A DNA stretch of 16,587 bases. It comes from Hyphomicrobium_A sp039933175 (GTDB lineage: Bacteria > Pseudomonadota > Alphaproteobacteria > Rhizobiales > Hyphomicrobiaceae). The position numbers and the translations under genes were made by a program. Below, piece after piece: positions 1 through 7,195 of the stretch. Positions within the stretch are counted from its first letter, which is position 1. Every line of letters begins with the position of its first letter. Under the pieces are notes generated by a model, which saw only the letters and a program-made list of their open reading frames with translations, did no database searches and was not told where the DNA came from. The DNA lies in assembly GCA_039933175.1 (NCBI GenBank), contig JBDTOR010000046.1:1-16587 (forward strand), given 5' to 3'.

Positions 1-15
1 CCCGACGACGTCGTC

Positions 16-22
16 GAGGAGG
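16..22 (+). promoter_or_regulatory. Ribosome binding site supporting the start at 31
   Basis: GAGGAGG lies 8 nt before the ATG at 31. It supports that start, but the bases could equally be two glutamate codons of a longer reading frame entering from the left. Confidence 0.45.
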
Positions 23-30
23 TATGGCCG

Positions 31-825
31 ATGCCGGTCGAGGACTTCCTCGCCGGCAAGTATCTCGAGCGCGCCGACGTCGTGCTGACGCAGCGCGAAT
101 GGGATATCTCCTCGTGGGCGATCCGCTGGGCGACGAGTTCGCCGTTCTCGCACGCCGCCATGGTGTTCACCGGCCCGCAGTTCGAAAGCGGCTACACCAG
201 CACGTTCGTCATCGAGTCCGGCACCAGCGGCGTCGACCTCACCAACCTGCGCGACTACATCGCCGACAAGAGCGCCTTCATCGCCATCAAGCGCTTCAAG
301 CAGCCGTGGTTCGACGAGGCCAAGCAAAGCCGGGTGCGCGGGTTGCTGCTCGACAAGATCAAGGCCAGCTATAACTACTGGGCGATCGGCACCATCGCGC
401 GCAATCTGTGGTTCGGCGTGGAGCGCAGCGTCAGCGGAGACCGGAAGACCATGCGCCGCTACCGCGAGCGCAATTGGGATGCCCCGACAGAGTTCATCTG
501 CTCGGGTCTCGTGCAGATCGGTTTCGTCGAGGCGGCGCTCGAATACATCAAGGCGGGAACGCTACCGCCGACCGCGCTCAACGAGGTGGTGTTCGAACGC
601 GAGGCGGCGACGCGGCTGCCCGAACGCGAGGACTGGAGCTATCTCGACGCGGAATCTTCCAAGACGACGGCGGTGCTGTTCCGCAAGCAAAACTTCGACG
701 CGCTGCAGTCGGTAACGCCGGAAGATCTCGCCGCCAGCGAGAAGCTGGAGTGGCTGTACTTCATCAAGAACGGCCAAGTTTACAAGGTCGCCAGCTACGA
801 CGACGTGCGCAAGCTGATCCAGTAG
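31..825 (+). CDS. YiiX/YebB-like permuted NlpC/P60 cysteine hydrolase (start possibly upstream of window)
   Basis: A 264-residue protein with the circularly permuted papain-fold order: His41 in SPFSHAAMVF, an acidic residue Glu62 in VIESG, then Cys157 in FICSGLVQ. In permuted NlpC/P60 proteins the His comes before the Cys, as here. Family members act on amide or acyl bonds in cell-wall peptides or lipids; the substrate of this one is not visible. I see no signal peptide in the part shown. The ATG at 31 has a strong Shine-Dalgarno match (GAGGAGG, 16-22, 8 nt spacing). However, the same frame is open back to base 1, so the real start could lie outside the window and this could be the C-terminal domain of a longer protein. 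It ends 11 nt from the stop of the convergent next gene. Fold fairly sure, substrate unknown. Confidence 0.8.
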   Translation: MPVEDFLAGKYLERADVVLTQREWDISSWAIRWATSSPFSHAAMVFTGPQFESGYTSTFVIESGTSGVDLTNLRDYIADKSAFIAIKRFKQPWFDEAKQSRVRGLLLDKIKASYNYWAIGTIARNLWFGVERSVSGDRKTMRRYRERNWDAPTEFICSGLVQIGFVEAALEYIKAGTLPPTALNEVVFEREAATRLPEREDWSYLDAESSKTTAVLFRKQNFDALQSVTPEDLAASEKLEWLYFIKNGQVYKVASYDDVRKLIQ

Positions 826-836
826 CGCACAGGGCG

Positions 837-1400
837 TCAGCGTCCGACGTTGAGCGGCTCGTTGCTGAAGGCCGGCTCGCTGCGCGGCGCCGGTTTGGCC
901 GGCAGCGGCAATCCCGGCATGCGCTGCAGAACTTGTCCCGGAGCGCCGTTGCAGCCGGCAACGCATGTCGTGGCGTCGGTGTACGCTTCACTTATGCCGG
1001 CCGGTTGGCCGGTTCCGGTCGGACCAACCGGCGCGCCGGCCGTCGTGCGCATTTCTCCGGAGCGCTTCTCGACAGGCGCTGGCAGCACTTGCACGATTCC
1101 CGGTTTGCCGGCGCAGCCGGCGACGCAGATGGTGACGAACTCATGCGGGTGCGCGGTCAGCAGCGACTTCACGCGCGGGGCGCTCGCCGGCATGCTCTTG
1201 CTATCTGCCTCGCTGAATTCCGCGACGGCACCGCCCTCGACGATCTCATCGCCCGCCGCCGGAGCGGAAGGCGCGAGGATCAAAATGGCGCTCGCCATGA
1301 GGAAGGAGCCGACGGCAACGGAGGGTAGGACGCGGCGCCAGACCGGCGCCCAGTCGCCCGCGGCGATGGTGTCAAAGACCGAACGACGTTGCCAACGCAT
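837..1400 (-). CDS. Hypothetical membrane-anchored/exported protein with two CVAGC motifs
   Basis: A 187-residue protein I cannot assign to a named family. It begins with a basic stretch and a hydrophobic segment at about residues 27-49 ending in small residues (APAAG), which suggests a late signal peptide or an N-terminal anchor. The rest is low in predicted structure and rich in Ala, Gly and Pro. Its striking feature is an internal duplication: ICVAGCAGKPG (Cys92, Cys96) and TCVAGCNGAPG (Cys146, Cys150), each followed by Val/Leu/Gln-rich residues and a Pro. Four cysteines in two CxxxC pairs in an exported protein could form disulfides or hold metal or heme; none of these is shown. The opposite-strand frame here lacks any such structure. 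It lies downstream of and co-directional with the hydrolase pair, 151 nt away. A GGTGG-type weak ribosome site precedes the ATG. Confidence 0.6.
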   Translation of the reverse strand: MRWQRRSVFDTIAAGDWAPVWRRVLPSVAVGSFLMASAILILAPSAPAAGDEIVEGGAVAEFSEADSKSMPASAPRVKSLLTAHPHEFVTICVAGCAGKPGIVQVLPAPVEKRSGEMRTTAGAPVGPTGTGQPAGISEAYTDATTCVAGCNGAPGQVLQRMPGLPLPAKPAPRSEPAFSNEPLNVGR

Positions 1401-1414
1401 ATGCTACTGCCACC

Positions 1415-1430
1415 CGCCGGTTAGCCGGCG
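1415..1430 (-). repeat. Perfect inverted repeat in the leader of the CVAGC gene
   Basis: CGCCGG-TTAG-CCGGCG, a 6-bp stem with a 4-nt loop, ends 14 nt before the start codon of the minus-strand CVAGC gene. It could form an RNA hairpin next to the ribosome site or be an operator. No partner site was seen. Confidence 0.35.
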
Positions 1431-1502
1431 CGCGCCCTTTGAGGCCGACCGAGGATCGACCGACGGCGGCAAGTCTCGCAAGGCAGGGTAAATAATCCCT
1501 TC

Positions 1503-1552
1503 GCCCGCCGCCCGAATGGGGGCAGCGGGCGCCAAAACCTCTGCGGAGGCCC
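1503..1552 (-). terminator. Possible terminator region after the DUF900 hydrolase
   Basis: Just after the hydrolase stop codon, the minus strand has CCTC-CGCA-GAGG followed by TTTT (about 1536-1551). A second GC-rich imperfect hairpin follows, with outer arms GCCCGC and GCGGGC (1503-1530). The first stem is only 4 bp, so it is a weak intrinsic terminator at best. The region otherwise contains no gene. Confidence 0.3.
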
Positions 1553-3792
1553 TATGGCGCGGGCGCGTAGCGCCAGAAATCGCCGGCCGGCCCGCTGATC
1601 TTGCCCGGCTTGAGGATCCGCATCTCCGGCGGCCGCAGACCGGTTCTCAGTAGCTCGCCAATGTCTTCAAGCAGCTTGTTGTTCGAGGCATACCCCGAGT
1701 GGTTGATAGCAAAGGTGTCCGTCGAGGCGGCGGTGACGTCGATGGTATCGATGCCGGGGAGGATCAGCGGGCCGGCCGGCGGCACGTCGCCGGCGCGATA
1801 GCTGCCCCAGAAATTCCGCGACACGATCAGCGCGCGGTCGTTGGAGGCGACATACAGCGTCACGTTCTTGGCGAGACCCTGGATCGTCTTGGCCAAGTTG
1901 GAGAAGCTATCGGCATCGACGTCGGGGGCGGCCAGGAACACCTGACCGATCTCGACACCCTCCGGCGCCGCATTGCGCATGTCGCGCAGCACGTCCATCA
2001 GCGGCTGGTTGCCCATCGAGTGGGCGATGATGTTGACCGATTTGGCGCCCGTCTGCTTCACCACCATTTCGAGGAATTCGCGCAAGTAGGGTTCGGACGC
2101 CTGGGCGCTCTCGCGGTCGTAGGTGTAGCTCGCCACGGCGCCGCCCGACGGCCAGCTGTAGAGGAAGGTCGCGCCGTCGAAGTCGATGTCGTAGGCGATC
2201 TGCGCCGTCCGGTAGAGCGCGTTGTCGAACGACGTGTTGTAGCCGTGTACGAAGACAATCGCCTGATCCTTGAACAGCTTCGAGGCGCCCAGGCGTGACT
2301 TCACCTGCGCCAGAAGCTCCTCCTTCGTCAGTGCCTTGATCTCTTTGACGGTGAAGTGCTTCTTGGGATCTTCGCTCTCGGCGTAGAGGGTCACGTCGAA
2401 GTAGGGGATCTTCACCACCCACGGCCGCTCCACGTTCGGCACCTCGTGCGTCTTCGGCACGGTGATCAGCGCCTCGCCCAGTTGCAGTTTGCGCGCCCTG
2501 TCGGAGCCGAACACCAAGCGCTTGGCGTTGGGCTGCACGGCGCGGTCGGTGCCCCAGTAGACCGGCACGGTCTGCCAATCGGGCTCCGGGACCGCTGCGG
2601 GCGCGGGCGCCGCTGCGCCGCCACCTGACGGCACTTCGGTCACTACTTCCGCCGGCGGTGCGGCGGGCTTGGGGGCGGCCTTTGCGGCCGAGCGCGGCAC
2701 CGGACTGGCGCCGCCGGCCCCATCGGGCAGCGGTGGTGGGGGCACAGGCTCGGGCGCTGCGGGAGCGGCCTCTGACTCGGCAGCCGGCGGCGCGGCGCTG
2801 GCCAGAGGAGGGGGTGCTCCCTCTAATGCGTCATCCGACGGAGGCGGGGCTTCGGCCGACGGCGAAGGCGGAGGCGCGCCGCCAAACGCACCCTCGGGGG
2901 GCGGCGGCGGTGAAGCGAGCCCGTCAGCGGCGGGAACCTCCATCGGAGCCGGAGCGCCGGGCTTCATATCCTCGGTGTTGCTGCTCGGCGGCGGTGGGGC
3001 AACAGGGGGAGGCGCGCCACCAGATGGTTCCGAGGCCTCGGGCGCCCGCGCCATACGGCGGGCGCTGAAGCGCGGCAACGGCGTTAGCGCGGGCTCGTCT
3101 TTCTTCTCTTCGGCCTGCGCGCTCTTCTTGCCGGCCTGTGCCTGCGCGCTTTCCTGCTGGGCGCGCTCGGCCTCTGCCTTGGCGGCCGCTCGCCGTTCTT
3201 CCAGCGCTCTCGCTTTGGCGGCCTCGGCATCTGCCTGCTCGGCACCGTTCTTGGCTGCTGCGCCGCCGCCGCCGCTCTTCTCGTCGAGAACCGTGCGGTG
3301 GCCACGCAAAGCTTGCGCGTCCGAGGTGCGGCCCATTTTATCGTAGGCGACGGCGAGCCGCTGGCGCGAGGCAGCAACGTCCGGCTGACCCGGCGCCTTT
3401 TCGCGGATGGATAGCGAGCGCTTCAACAGCGGCTCGGCCTCGGCAAATTTATTTTGCGCTTCGTAGAGACCCGCCAGCGTATCGAGCGCATTGGCGACGT
3501 CGGGGCTATTGGCGCCCTTCTTTTCGGCCAGTGCCAGCGCTTGCCTGGCGAGCGGTACCGCCTCGGCGTACTTCCCCGCAGCCTTGAGCTGGGCGATTTG
3601 GTTGTTCAGCGCGGCCGCATCGGCGGTGGCCGGGCGCCGGCGCCCCGCCTTCTTGCGCGCTGCATTCTCGGCTTCACCGTAGCTCTGCCACGGCGGCCAG
3701 CGCTCCTGGGCGCCGGCAATGTCGCGCGTCAGGACGGAGAACAGCGCGATGATCAGAAAAAGGCCAATGTAGGCAATCGGCTGGCGAGACAC
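1552..3792 (-). CDS. Exported TPR / coiled / proline-rich DUF900 alpha/beta hydrolase
   Basis: A 746-residue protein if read from the GTG at 3792, which has GAGGA 9 nt upstream; the frame extends 30 codons further but would overlap the previous gene. Domain order: signal or anchor segment (about 5-28, possible cleavage AGA|Q); two to three TPR-like helical pairs of the kinesin-light-chain type (about 62-165); a charged Ala/Glu/Lys helical stretch (about 181-233); a proline-rich linker (about 248-400); then a DUF900 alpha/beta hydrolase domain opening with a GTDRA motif. The likely catalytic triad is Ser592 in AHSMGN, Asp624 in APDVDAD and His698 in NHSGY. DUF900 proteins are esterase/lipase-like; the substrate is unknown. 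The TPRs and linker suggest partner binding in the periplasm. It is a paralogue of the gene directly upstream and likely co-transcribed with it. Confidence 0.85.
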   Translation of the reverse strand: MSRQPIAYIGLFLIIALFSVLTRDIAGAQERWPPWQSYGEAENAARKKAGRRRPATADAAALNNQIAQLKAAGKYAEAVPLARQALALAEKKGANSPDVANALDTLAGLYEAQNKFAEAEPLLKRSLSIREKAPGQPDVAASRQRLAVAYDKMGRTSDAQALRGHRTVLDEKSGGGGAAAKNGAEQADAEAAKARALEERRAAAKAEAERAQQESAQAQAGKKSAQAEEKKDEPALTPLPRFSARRMARAPEASEPSGGAPPPVAPPPPSSNTEDMKPGAPAPMEVPAADGLASPPPPPEGAFGGAPPPSPSAEAPPPSDDALEGAPPPLASAAPPAAESEAAPAAPEPVPPPPLPDGAGGASPVPRSAAKAAPKPAAPPAEVVTEVPSGGGAAAPAPAAVPEPDWQTVPVYWGTDRAVQPNAKRLVFGSDRARKLQLGEALITVPKTHEVPNVERPWVVKIPYFDVTLYAESEDPKKHFTVKEIKALTKEELLAQVKSRLGASKLFKDQAIVFVHGYNTSFDNALYRTAQIAYDIDFDGATFLYSWPSGGAVASYTYDRESAQASEPYLREFLEMVVKQTGAKSVNIIAHSMGNQPLMDVLRDMRNAAPEGVEIGQVFLAAPDVDADSFSNLAKTIQGLAKNVTLYVASNDRALIVSRNFWGSYRAGDVPPAGPLILPGIDTIDVTAASTDTFAINHSGYASNNKLLEDIGELLRTGLRPPEMRILKPGKISGPAGDFWRYAPAP
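2580..3050 (-). repeat. Low-complexity proline/alanine-rich linker coding segment
   Basis: About 155 codons inside the larger hydrolase encode runs such as APPPVAPPPP and SPPPPPEG mixed with Ala, Ser, Glu and Gly. The unit is not a strict tandem repeat. It separates the TPR/coiled region from the catalytic domain and probably acts as a flexible, extended spacer. The paralogue upstream has only a short proline-rich stretch at the same place. Confidence 0.7.
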
Positions 3793-3801
3793 GGTTGTAA
3801 T

Positions 3802-3806
3802 TCCTC
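3802..3806 (-). promoter_or_regulatory. Ribosome binding site deciding the GTG start at 3792
   Basis: On the minus strand GAGGA sits 9 nt before a GTG that is followed directly by a hydrophobic signal-like segment. The farther ATG at 3882 would overlap the preceding gene and add a 30-residue tail before the signal segment, so the GTG is preferred. Confidence 0.6.
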
Positions 3807-3853
3807 GATAAGCGGCATTCGACGCGCCGCAATACTCCCGGGCTGTGGCCCCC

Positions 3854-5269
3854 TTAGGGCGCCTTATAGCGCCAGAAATCACCCTTCGGTGACGGCGTGC
3901 GCTGGAGGGCCGGCAACCGCTGATCGGGCGGCCGTAGACCGCTCAGAATGAGCTTACCTATGTCCTGCAACAGATCGTTGTTCTCCGCGTAACCTGAGTG
4001 ATTGAGCGCGAAGCTGTCCGTGCTGGCCGCGGTTACGTCGATGGTCTCGATGCCGGGCACGATCAGCGGTCCGGAGGCGGGCACGTCACCGGCGCGCGGA
4101 TTGCGCCAGAAGTTGCGCGATACGATCAAGGCGCGGTCGTTCGAGGCCGCATAGAGCGTCACGCCCTTGGCGATACCCTCGATGCGTTGCGCGACGTTGG
4201 TGAAAGTGTCGGCGTCGACGTCCGGCGCCGCCAGGATTACCTCGTTGATCACCACCTCTTGCGGGCCCCCCACGCGCATGTCCTTCAGCACGTCGAGCAG
4301 CGGCTGGTTGCCCATCGAATGGGCGATGATGCTGACCGACTTGGCGCCCGACTGCTTGACGACGAGGTCGAGGAACTGGCGCAGATACGGCTCGGACGCC
4401 TGCGCGCTTTCGCGGTCGTAGGTGTAGCTCGCCACGGCGTCGCCCGACGGCCAGCTGTAAAGGAACACGGCGCCGTCGAATTTCAGGTCGTAGGCGATCT
4501 GCGCCGTGCGGTAGATCGCGTGATCGAACGACGTGTTGTAGCCGTGCACGAAAACCAGCGCGTGATCCTTGTAGCGGTTCGACGTGGCGATGCGCTCGCG
4601 CGCGAGCGCTAGGAAGTCGGCCTCCGAGACCTTTTTGATCTCCTGCATGGTGAAGTGCTTATCTGGATCCTCCGTCTCCTCGTAGATCGTCAGGTCGAAG
4701 TAGGGGATCTTCACCACCCACGGCCGCTCGATGTTCGGCACCTCGTGGCTCTTCGGGACGGTCACCATGGCGCGGCCGAGCTCGAGCCGGCGGGCACGCT
4801 CGGCATTGAACTGCAACCGCTTGGGGTCGGGCTGCTCCGCCCGGTCGGTACCGAACAATACCGGAACCAGGTCCCACGTCGTCTCCTCGGCTGACGGCGG
4901 AGGAACCGGGGACGGTGGCGGAGCCTCTGTCCTGTAAGCCTCGCCGAGATTGCGCTGCGCATCGGCGGCGGAAGGCCCCTGATCGCGCATACGCGTCTGA
5001 CCGCGCACATCGCGCTCCGCCTCGCGCAGCAATTCGTCCTGCAGGGGCGATGAGAGCTGCGGCTGGCTCTGCTCGGCGCTGTGGCGCATGACGGGACTGA
5101 GCAGCAGCATGCCGGCCACAGGAACCGCAATGAGCAGCAGAAGACCGCCGCGCACCAGTATCTGAACGCCGGTGGAGCGGCCGGAGGTGGCCCGCCAGGC
5201 CAACCCATAGACGATCAGCGCCGCCAGAACCCCGAGGGCAGCCAGCGCCAAGCCGGATAGCGCGAACAT
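3854..5269 (-). CDS. Membrane-anchored DUF900 alpha/beta hydrolase (paralogue)
   Basis: A 471-residue protein from the ATG at 5269, preceded by a very purine-rich ribosome site (GAGGGGAGGGG, 5276-5286). A GTG seven codons upstream is less likely. Two hydrophobic segments (about residues 4-24 and 38-56) anchor it in the inner membrane. A polar stretch and a short proline-rich segment (about 109-122) lead into the DUF900 hydrolase domain with its GTDRA motif. Nucleophile Ser318 lies in AHSMGN; the Asp (APDVDAD) and His (NHSGY) regions are intact. A 94-residue core block matches the downstream paralogue at 80 positions by my hand count, so the two arose by tandem duplication while their N-termini diverged. 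The intergenic gap is 61 nt, consistent with one operon. Likely an esterase or lipase of unknown substrate. Confidence 0.87.
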   Translation of the reverse strand: MFALSGLALAALGVLAALIVYGLAWRATSGRSTGVQILVRGGLLLLIAVPVAGMLLLSPVMRHSAEQSQPQLSSPLQDELLREAERDVRGQTRMRDQGPSAADAQRNLGEAYRTEAPPPSPVPPPSAEETTWDLVPVLFGTDRAEQPDPKRLQFNAERARRLELGRAMVTVPKSHEVPNIERPWVVKIPYFDLTIYEETEDPDKHFTMQEIKKVSEADFLALARERIATSNRYKDHALVFVHGYNTSFDHAIYRTAQIAYDLKFDGAVFLYSWPSGDAVASYTYDRESAQASEPYLRQFLDLVVKQSGAKSVSIIAHSMGNQPLLDVLKDMRVGGPQEVVINEVILAAPDVDADTFTNVAQRIEGIAKGVTLYAASNDRALIVSRNFWRNPRAGDVPASGPLIVPGIETIDVTAASTDSFALNHSGYAENNDLLQDIGKLILSGLRPPDQRLPALQRTPSPKGDFWRYKAP

Positions 5270-5275
5270 CGCCGT

Positions 5276-5286
5276 CCCCTCCCCTC
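5276..5286 (-). promoter_or_regulatory. Purine-rich ribosome binding site for the start at 5269
   Basis: The minus strand reads GAGGGGAGGGG ending 6 nt before the ATG. This fixes the start of the membrane-anchored hydrolase at 5269 rather than the GTG at 5290. Confidence 0.6.
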
Positions 5287-5373
5287 GCACGCCTTGTGCT
5301 TGCGCGGCACATTATGAACCGCCAAAGGCACCTGCAAGGCGCGGTATTTGGCCCATGCGCCTCCATGACGGGC

Positions 5374-5401
5374 TTGCGAAGAGCTTTTCCATGATTATCA
5401 A
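5374..5401 (+). promoter_or_regulatory. Candidate promoter for meaB
   Basis: TTGCGA (5374-5379) and TATCAA (5396-5401) are spaced 16 bp apart in the 160-nt divergent gap between the hydrolase pair and meaB. The match to a housekeeping sigma-70-type promoter is moderate. It would give a short leader containing the ribosome site at 5418-5423 and fits the 5430 start better than the 5355 start. Confidence 0.25.
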
Positions 5402-5417
5402 CAGTGTCGCCGGATTC

Positions 5418-5423
5418 GAGGAG
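5418..5423 (+). promoter_or_regulatory. Ribosome binding site deciding the meaB start
   Basis: GAGGAG ends 6 nt before the ATG at 5430, favouring this start over the upstream in-frame ATG at 5355. Confidence 0.6.
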
Positions 5424-5429
5424 CACCCG

Positions 5430-6431
5430 ATGCAGACTGTCGCCACCGCAGGCCCGTCGCTCGACGCCTATATCGATGGCGTGCGTTCAGGCGACCGGGC
5501 CATGCTGGCGCGCGCCATCACGCTGGTCGAGAGCACCAAGCAGGAGCACTCCGGCATCGCCCAGAAGCTGCTGCAGGCGCTGCTTCCGGCCACCGGCGGC
5601 GCCCTGCGGCTCGGGGTCACCGGCGTGCCCGGCGTCGGCAAGTCGACCACCATCGACGAGTTCGGCATGAACCTCGTTGCCGCCGGCCACCGCGTCGCCG
5701 TGCTGGCCGTCGACCCGACCTCCAAACGCACCGGCGGCTCGATCCTCGGCGACAAGACGCGCATGAACCGTCTGGCGCAGGAGCCGAAGGCCTTCATCCG
5801 CCCGTCACCGACGTCGGGCACGCTCGGCGGCGTGACGCGCAAGACGCGCGAGACGATGGCGCTGTGCGAGGCGGCCGGCTTCGACGTCATCATCGTCGAG
5901 ACGGTCGGCGTCGGGCAATCGGAGATCGCCGTCGCCGACATGGTCGATTTCTTTCTCGTGATGCTGCTTTCCGGCGGCGGCGACGATCTGCAGGGCATCA
6001 AGAAGGGCATCATCGAGATCGCCGACATGATCGCCATCAACAAGGCCGACGGCGACAACGTCACGCGCGCCGAGCGCGCGGCGGCCGAGTATCGCGCGGC
6101 GCTGCAGATCCTGCACAACCCGTCATCGTCGTGGGCGCCGCCGGTCATCACCATCTCCGGGCTCCAGAACAAGAGCCTCGACGTGCTATGGGAAAAGATC
6201 CTCGCGCACCGCACCGCCCTCACCGCCTCCGGCGAATTCGCTGAGCGCCGCCAGCGTCAGGCGGTCGCGTGGATGCGTGATATGTTGAACGACCGCATCA
6301 TGGCGAGCGTCCATTCCGATCCGCGGGTGGCGGCGCGACTGCCCAGCCTCGAGACGGACGTACGCGAAGGGCGCCTGCTGCCGACGTTGGCCGTCGACGA
6401 GATCATGACCCTCGCCGGCATCCGGGCTTGA
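5430..6431 (+). CDS. meaB: MeaB/ArgK-type GTPase, methylmalonyl-CoA mutase chaperone
   Basis: A 333-residue P-loop GTPase of the SIMIBI class. Visible motifs: Walker A GVPGVGKST (about 65-73, Lys71), the DPTS segment (95-98), the switch/Walker B-like ETVGVGQSE (157-165), and the base-specificity motif NKAD (204-207). The stretch AVDPTSKRTGGSILGDKTRM is typical of MeaB. Family proteins load, protect and reactivate adenosylcobalamin-dependent mutases, chiefly methylmalonyl-CoA mutase, in propionyl-CoA metabolism. The ATG at 5430 is chosen because GAGGAG lies 6 nt upstream and the protein then has the usual length; the frame extends to an ATG at 5355 with no such site. No mutase gene is in view. 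The next gene, pcp, follows after 22 nt, so the two are probably co-transcribed. The old ArgK name (arginine transport kinase) is considered a misassignment. Confidence 0.93.
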   Translation: MQTVATAGPSLDAYIDGVRSGDRAMLARAITLVESTKQEHSGIAQKLLQALLPATGGALRLGVTGVPGVGKSTTIDEFGMNLVAAGHRVAVLAVDPTSKRTGGSILGDKTRMNRLAQEPKAFIRPSPTSGTLGGVTRKTRETMALCEAAGFDVIIVETVGVGQSEIAVADMVDFFLVMLLSGGGDDLQGIKKGIIEIADMIAINKADGDNVTRAERAAAEYRAALQILHNPSSSWAPPVITISGLQNKSLDVLWEKILAHRTALTASGEFAERRQRQAVAWMRDMLNDRIMASVHSDPRVAARLPSLETDVREGRLLPTLAVDEIMTLAGIRA

Positions 6432-6453
6432 GACAACACTGATCGAGCGTGCC

Positions 6454-7119
6454 TTGACGACATCGCGTGGAAGTATCGTGCTCACCGGCTTCGGACCCTT
6501 TCCGGGCGTCGACAGCAATGCGACGAGCGATCTGATCCTCGAACTGACCGAAGCGGCGCGCACCCGATTTGCCGGGCATGAAGTGATCGGCGAGGTGCTG
6601 CCCGTCGATTGGCGGCAGGCGCCGAAGGCGCTGAAGCGCCTGCTGGCCGGGGCCGGGGCCGTGCTGGCGTTGCACTTCGGCGTGTCCGATGGAGCCAAAG
6701 GCTTTCAGATCGAGTTGGTGGGCCGCAATCTGCGCGGCGCCCGCCCCGACGCGAGCGGCGAGCTGCCCAATGGCGACACCGTCATCGCCACAGGCCCCGC
6801 CATGCTGGCGTCGACGCTTCCCGCCGAACGCATCCTCACGCGGCTGACACGTGGGGGATATCCGTGTTGCACATCGAACGACGCCGGCAACTACCTGTGC
6901 AATGCGCTCATGTACCACTCGCTGGCGGCCGCCCGCGTACAGCAGACGCCGTTCATGTCTGGATTTGTCCACGTGCCGGCGAGCCTGCAGCGCTGGAATT
7001 GCCCGCCCGGCGAGGCGGCGGCCGGACATGTCGGCAATTGCGCCCTCACCTGGACCGCAGCCGTTGCCGGCAGCATCGAAATCATCGCCGCCTGCCTCGA
7101 AAGGGCGACCCTGTTGTAA
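6454..7119 (+). CDS. pcp: Pyroglutamyl-peptidase I (pyrrolidone-carboxylate peptidase, family C15)
   Basis: A 221-residue cytoplasmic cysteine peptidase that removes N-terminal pyroglutamate from peptides. The opening strand VLTGFGPFPG is the family signature. The catalytic triad can be placed as Glu87 (QIELVGRN), Cys149 (AGNYLCN) and His173 (FVHVPASL), all in the expected order and spacing. The glutamate region departs from the usual GEAGGR-type sequence (here GVSDGAKGF), so substrate preference could differ. The start is a TTG with only a weak GAG-type site upstream. A GTG eight codons later would remove residues just before the first strand, and no ATG fits. It follows meaB by 22 nt on the same strand. 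An inverted repeat begins at the stop codon. Extra cysteines (Cys138, Cys139, Cys183, Cys196) are unusual in number but not diagnostic. Confidence 0.88.
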   Translation: MTTSRGSIVLTGFGPFPGVDSNATSDLILELTEAARTRFAGHEVIGEVLPVDWRQAPKALKRLLAGAGAVLALHFGVSDGAKGFQIELVGRNLRGARPDASGELPNGDTVIATGPAMLASTLPAERILTRLTRGGYPCCTSNDAGNYLCNALMYHSLAAARVQQTPFMSGFVHVPASLQRWNCPPGEAAAGHVGNCALTWTAAVAGSIEIIAACLERATLL

Positions 7120-7137
7120 CGGCATAAAGCTCCGTTA
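7117..7137 (+). terminator. Weak inverted repeat at the pcp stop codon
   Basis: TAACGG (starting with the stop codon TAA) and CCGTTA form a 6-bp stem with a 9-nt loop. No T-tract follows, so it is not a typical intrinsic terminator. It could be an mRNA 3'-end stabiliser. Confidence 0.25.
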
Positions 7138-7195
7138 ACCGCAGCTGGCCTCAGACTTGCTTCTTGCCAAGCATGCTCAACCGAGGTTCCCAGCA

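Noticed and set aside
850..1491. A 213-codon plus-strand frame over the CVAGC gene
   Set aside because: It has no ribosome site, signal peptide or fold-like pattern, while the minus-strand frame has a hydrophobic N-terminus and a duplicated motif. The choice is likely but not certain.
2669..3346. A 225-codon Gly/Ala-rich open frame on the plus strand
   Set aside because: It is the mirror of the proline/alanine-rich linker of the minus-strand hydrolase; the low-complexity glycine runs arise from the opposite-strand proline codons.
4659..5426. A 255-codon minus-strand frame overlapping the membrane-anchored hydrolase
   Set aside because: It is a frame-shifted reading of the same gene, with high Arg/Gly/Ala content and no domain.
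5355..5429. An upstream ATG giving meaB 25 extra residues
   Set aside because: The ribosome site and family length favour the ATG at 5430, and a candidate promoter lies after 5355.
7134..7140. TTAACC half-sites (also near 15742) like those of the alphaproteobacterial regulator CtrA
   Set aside because: Only single half-sites without the paired TTAA spacing or the following AT; too short to support a call.
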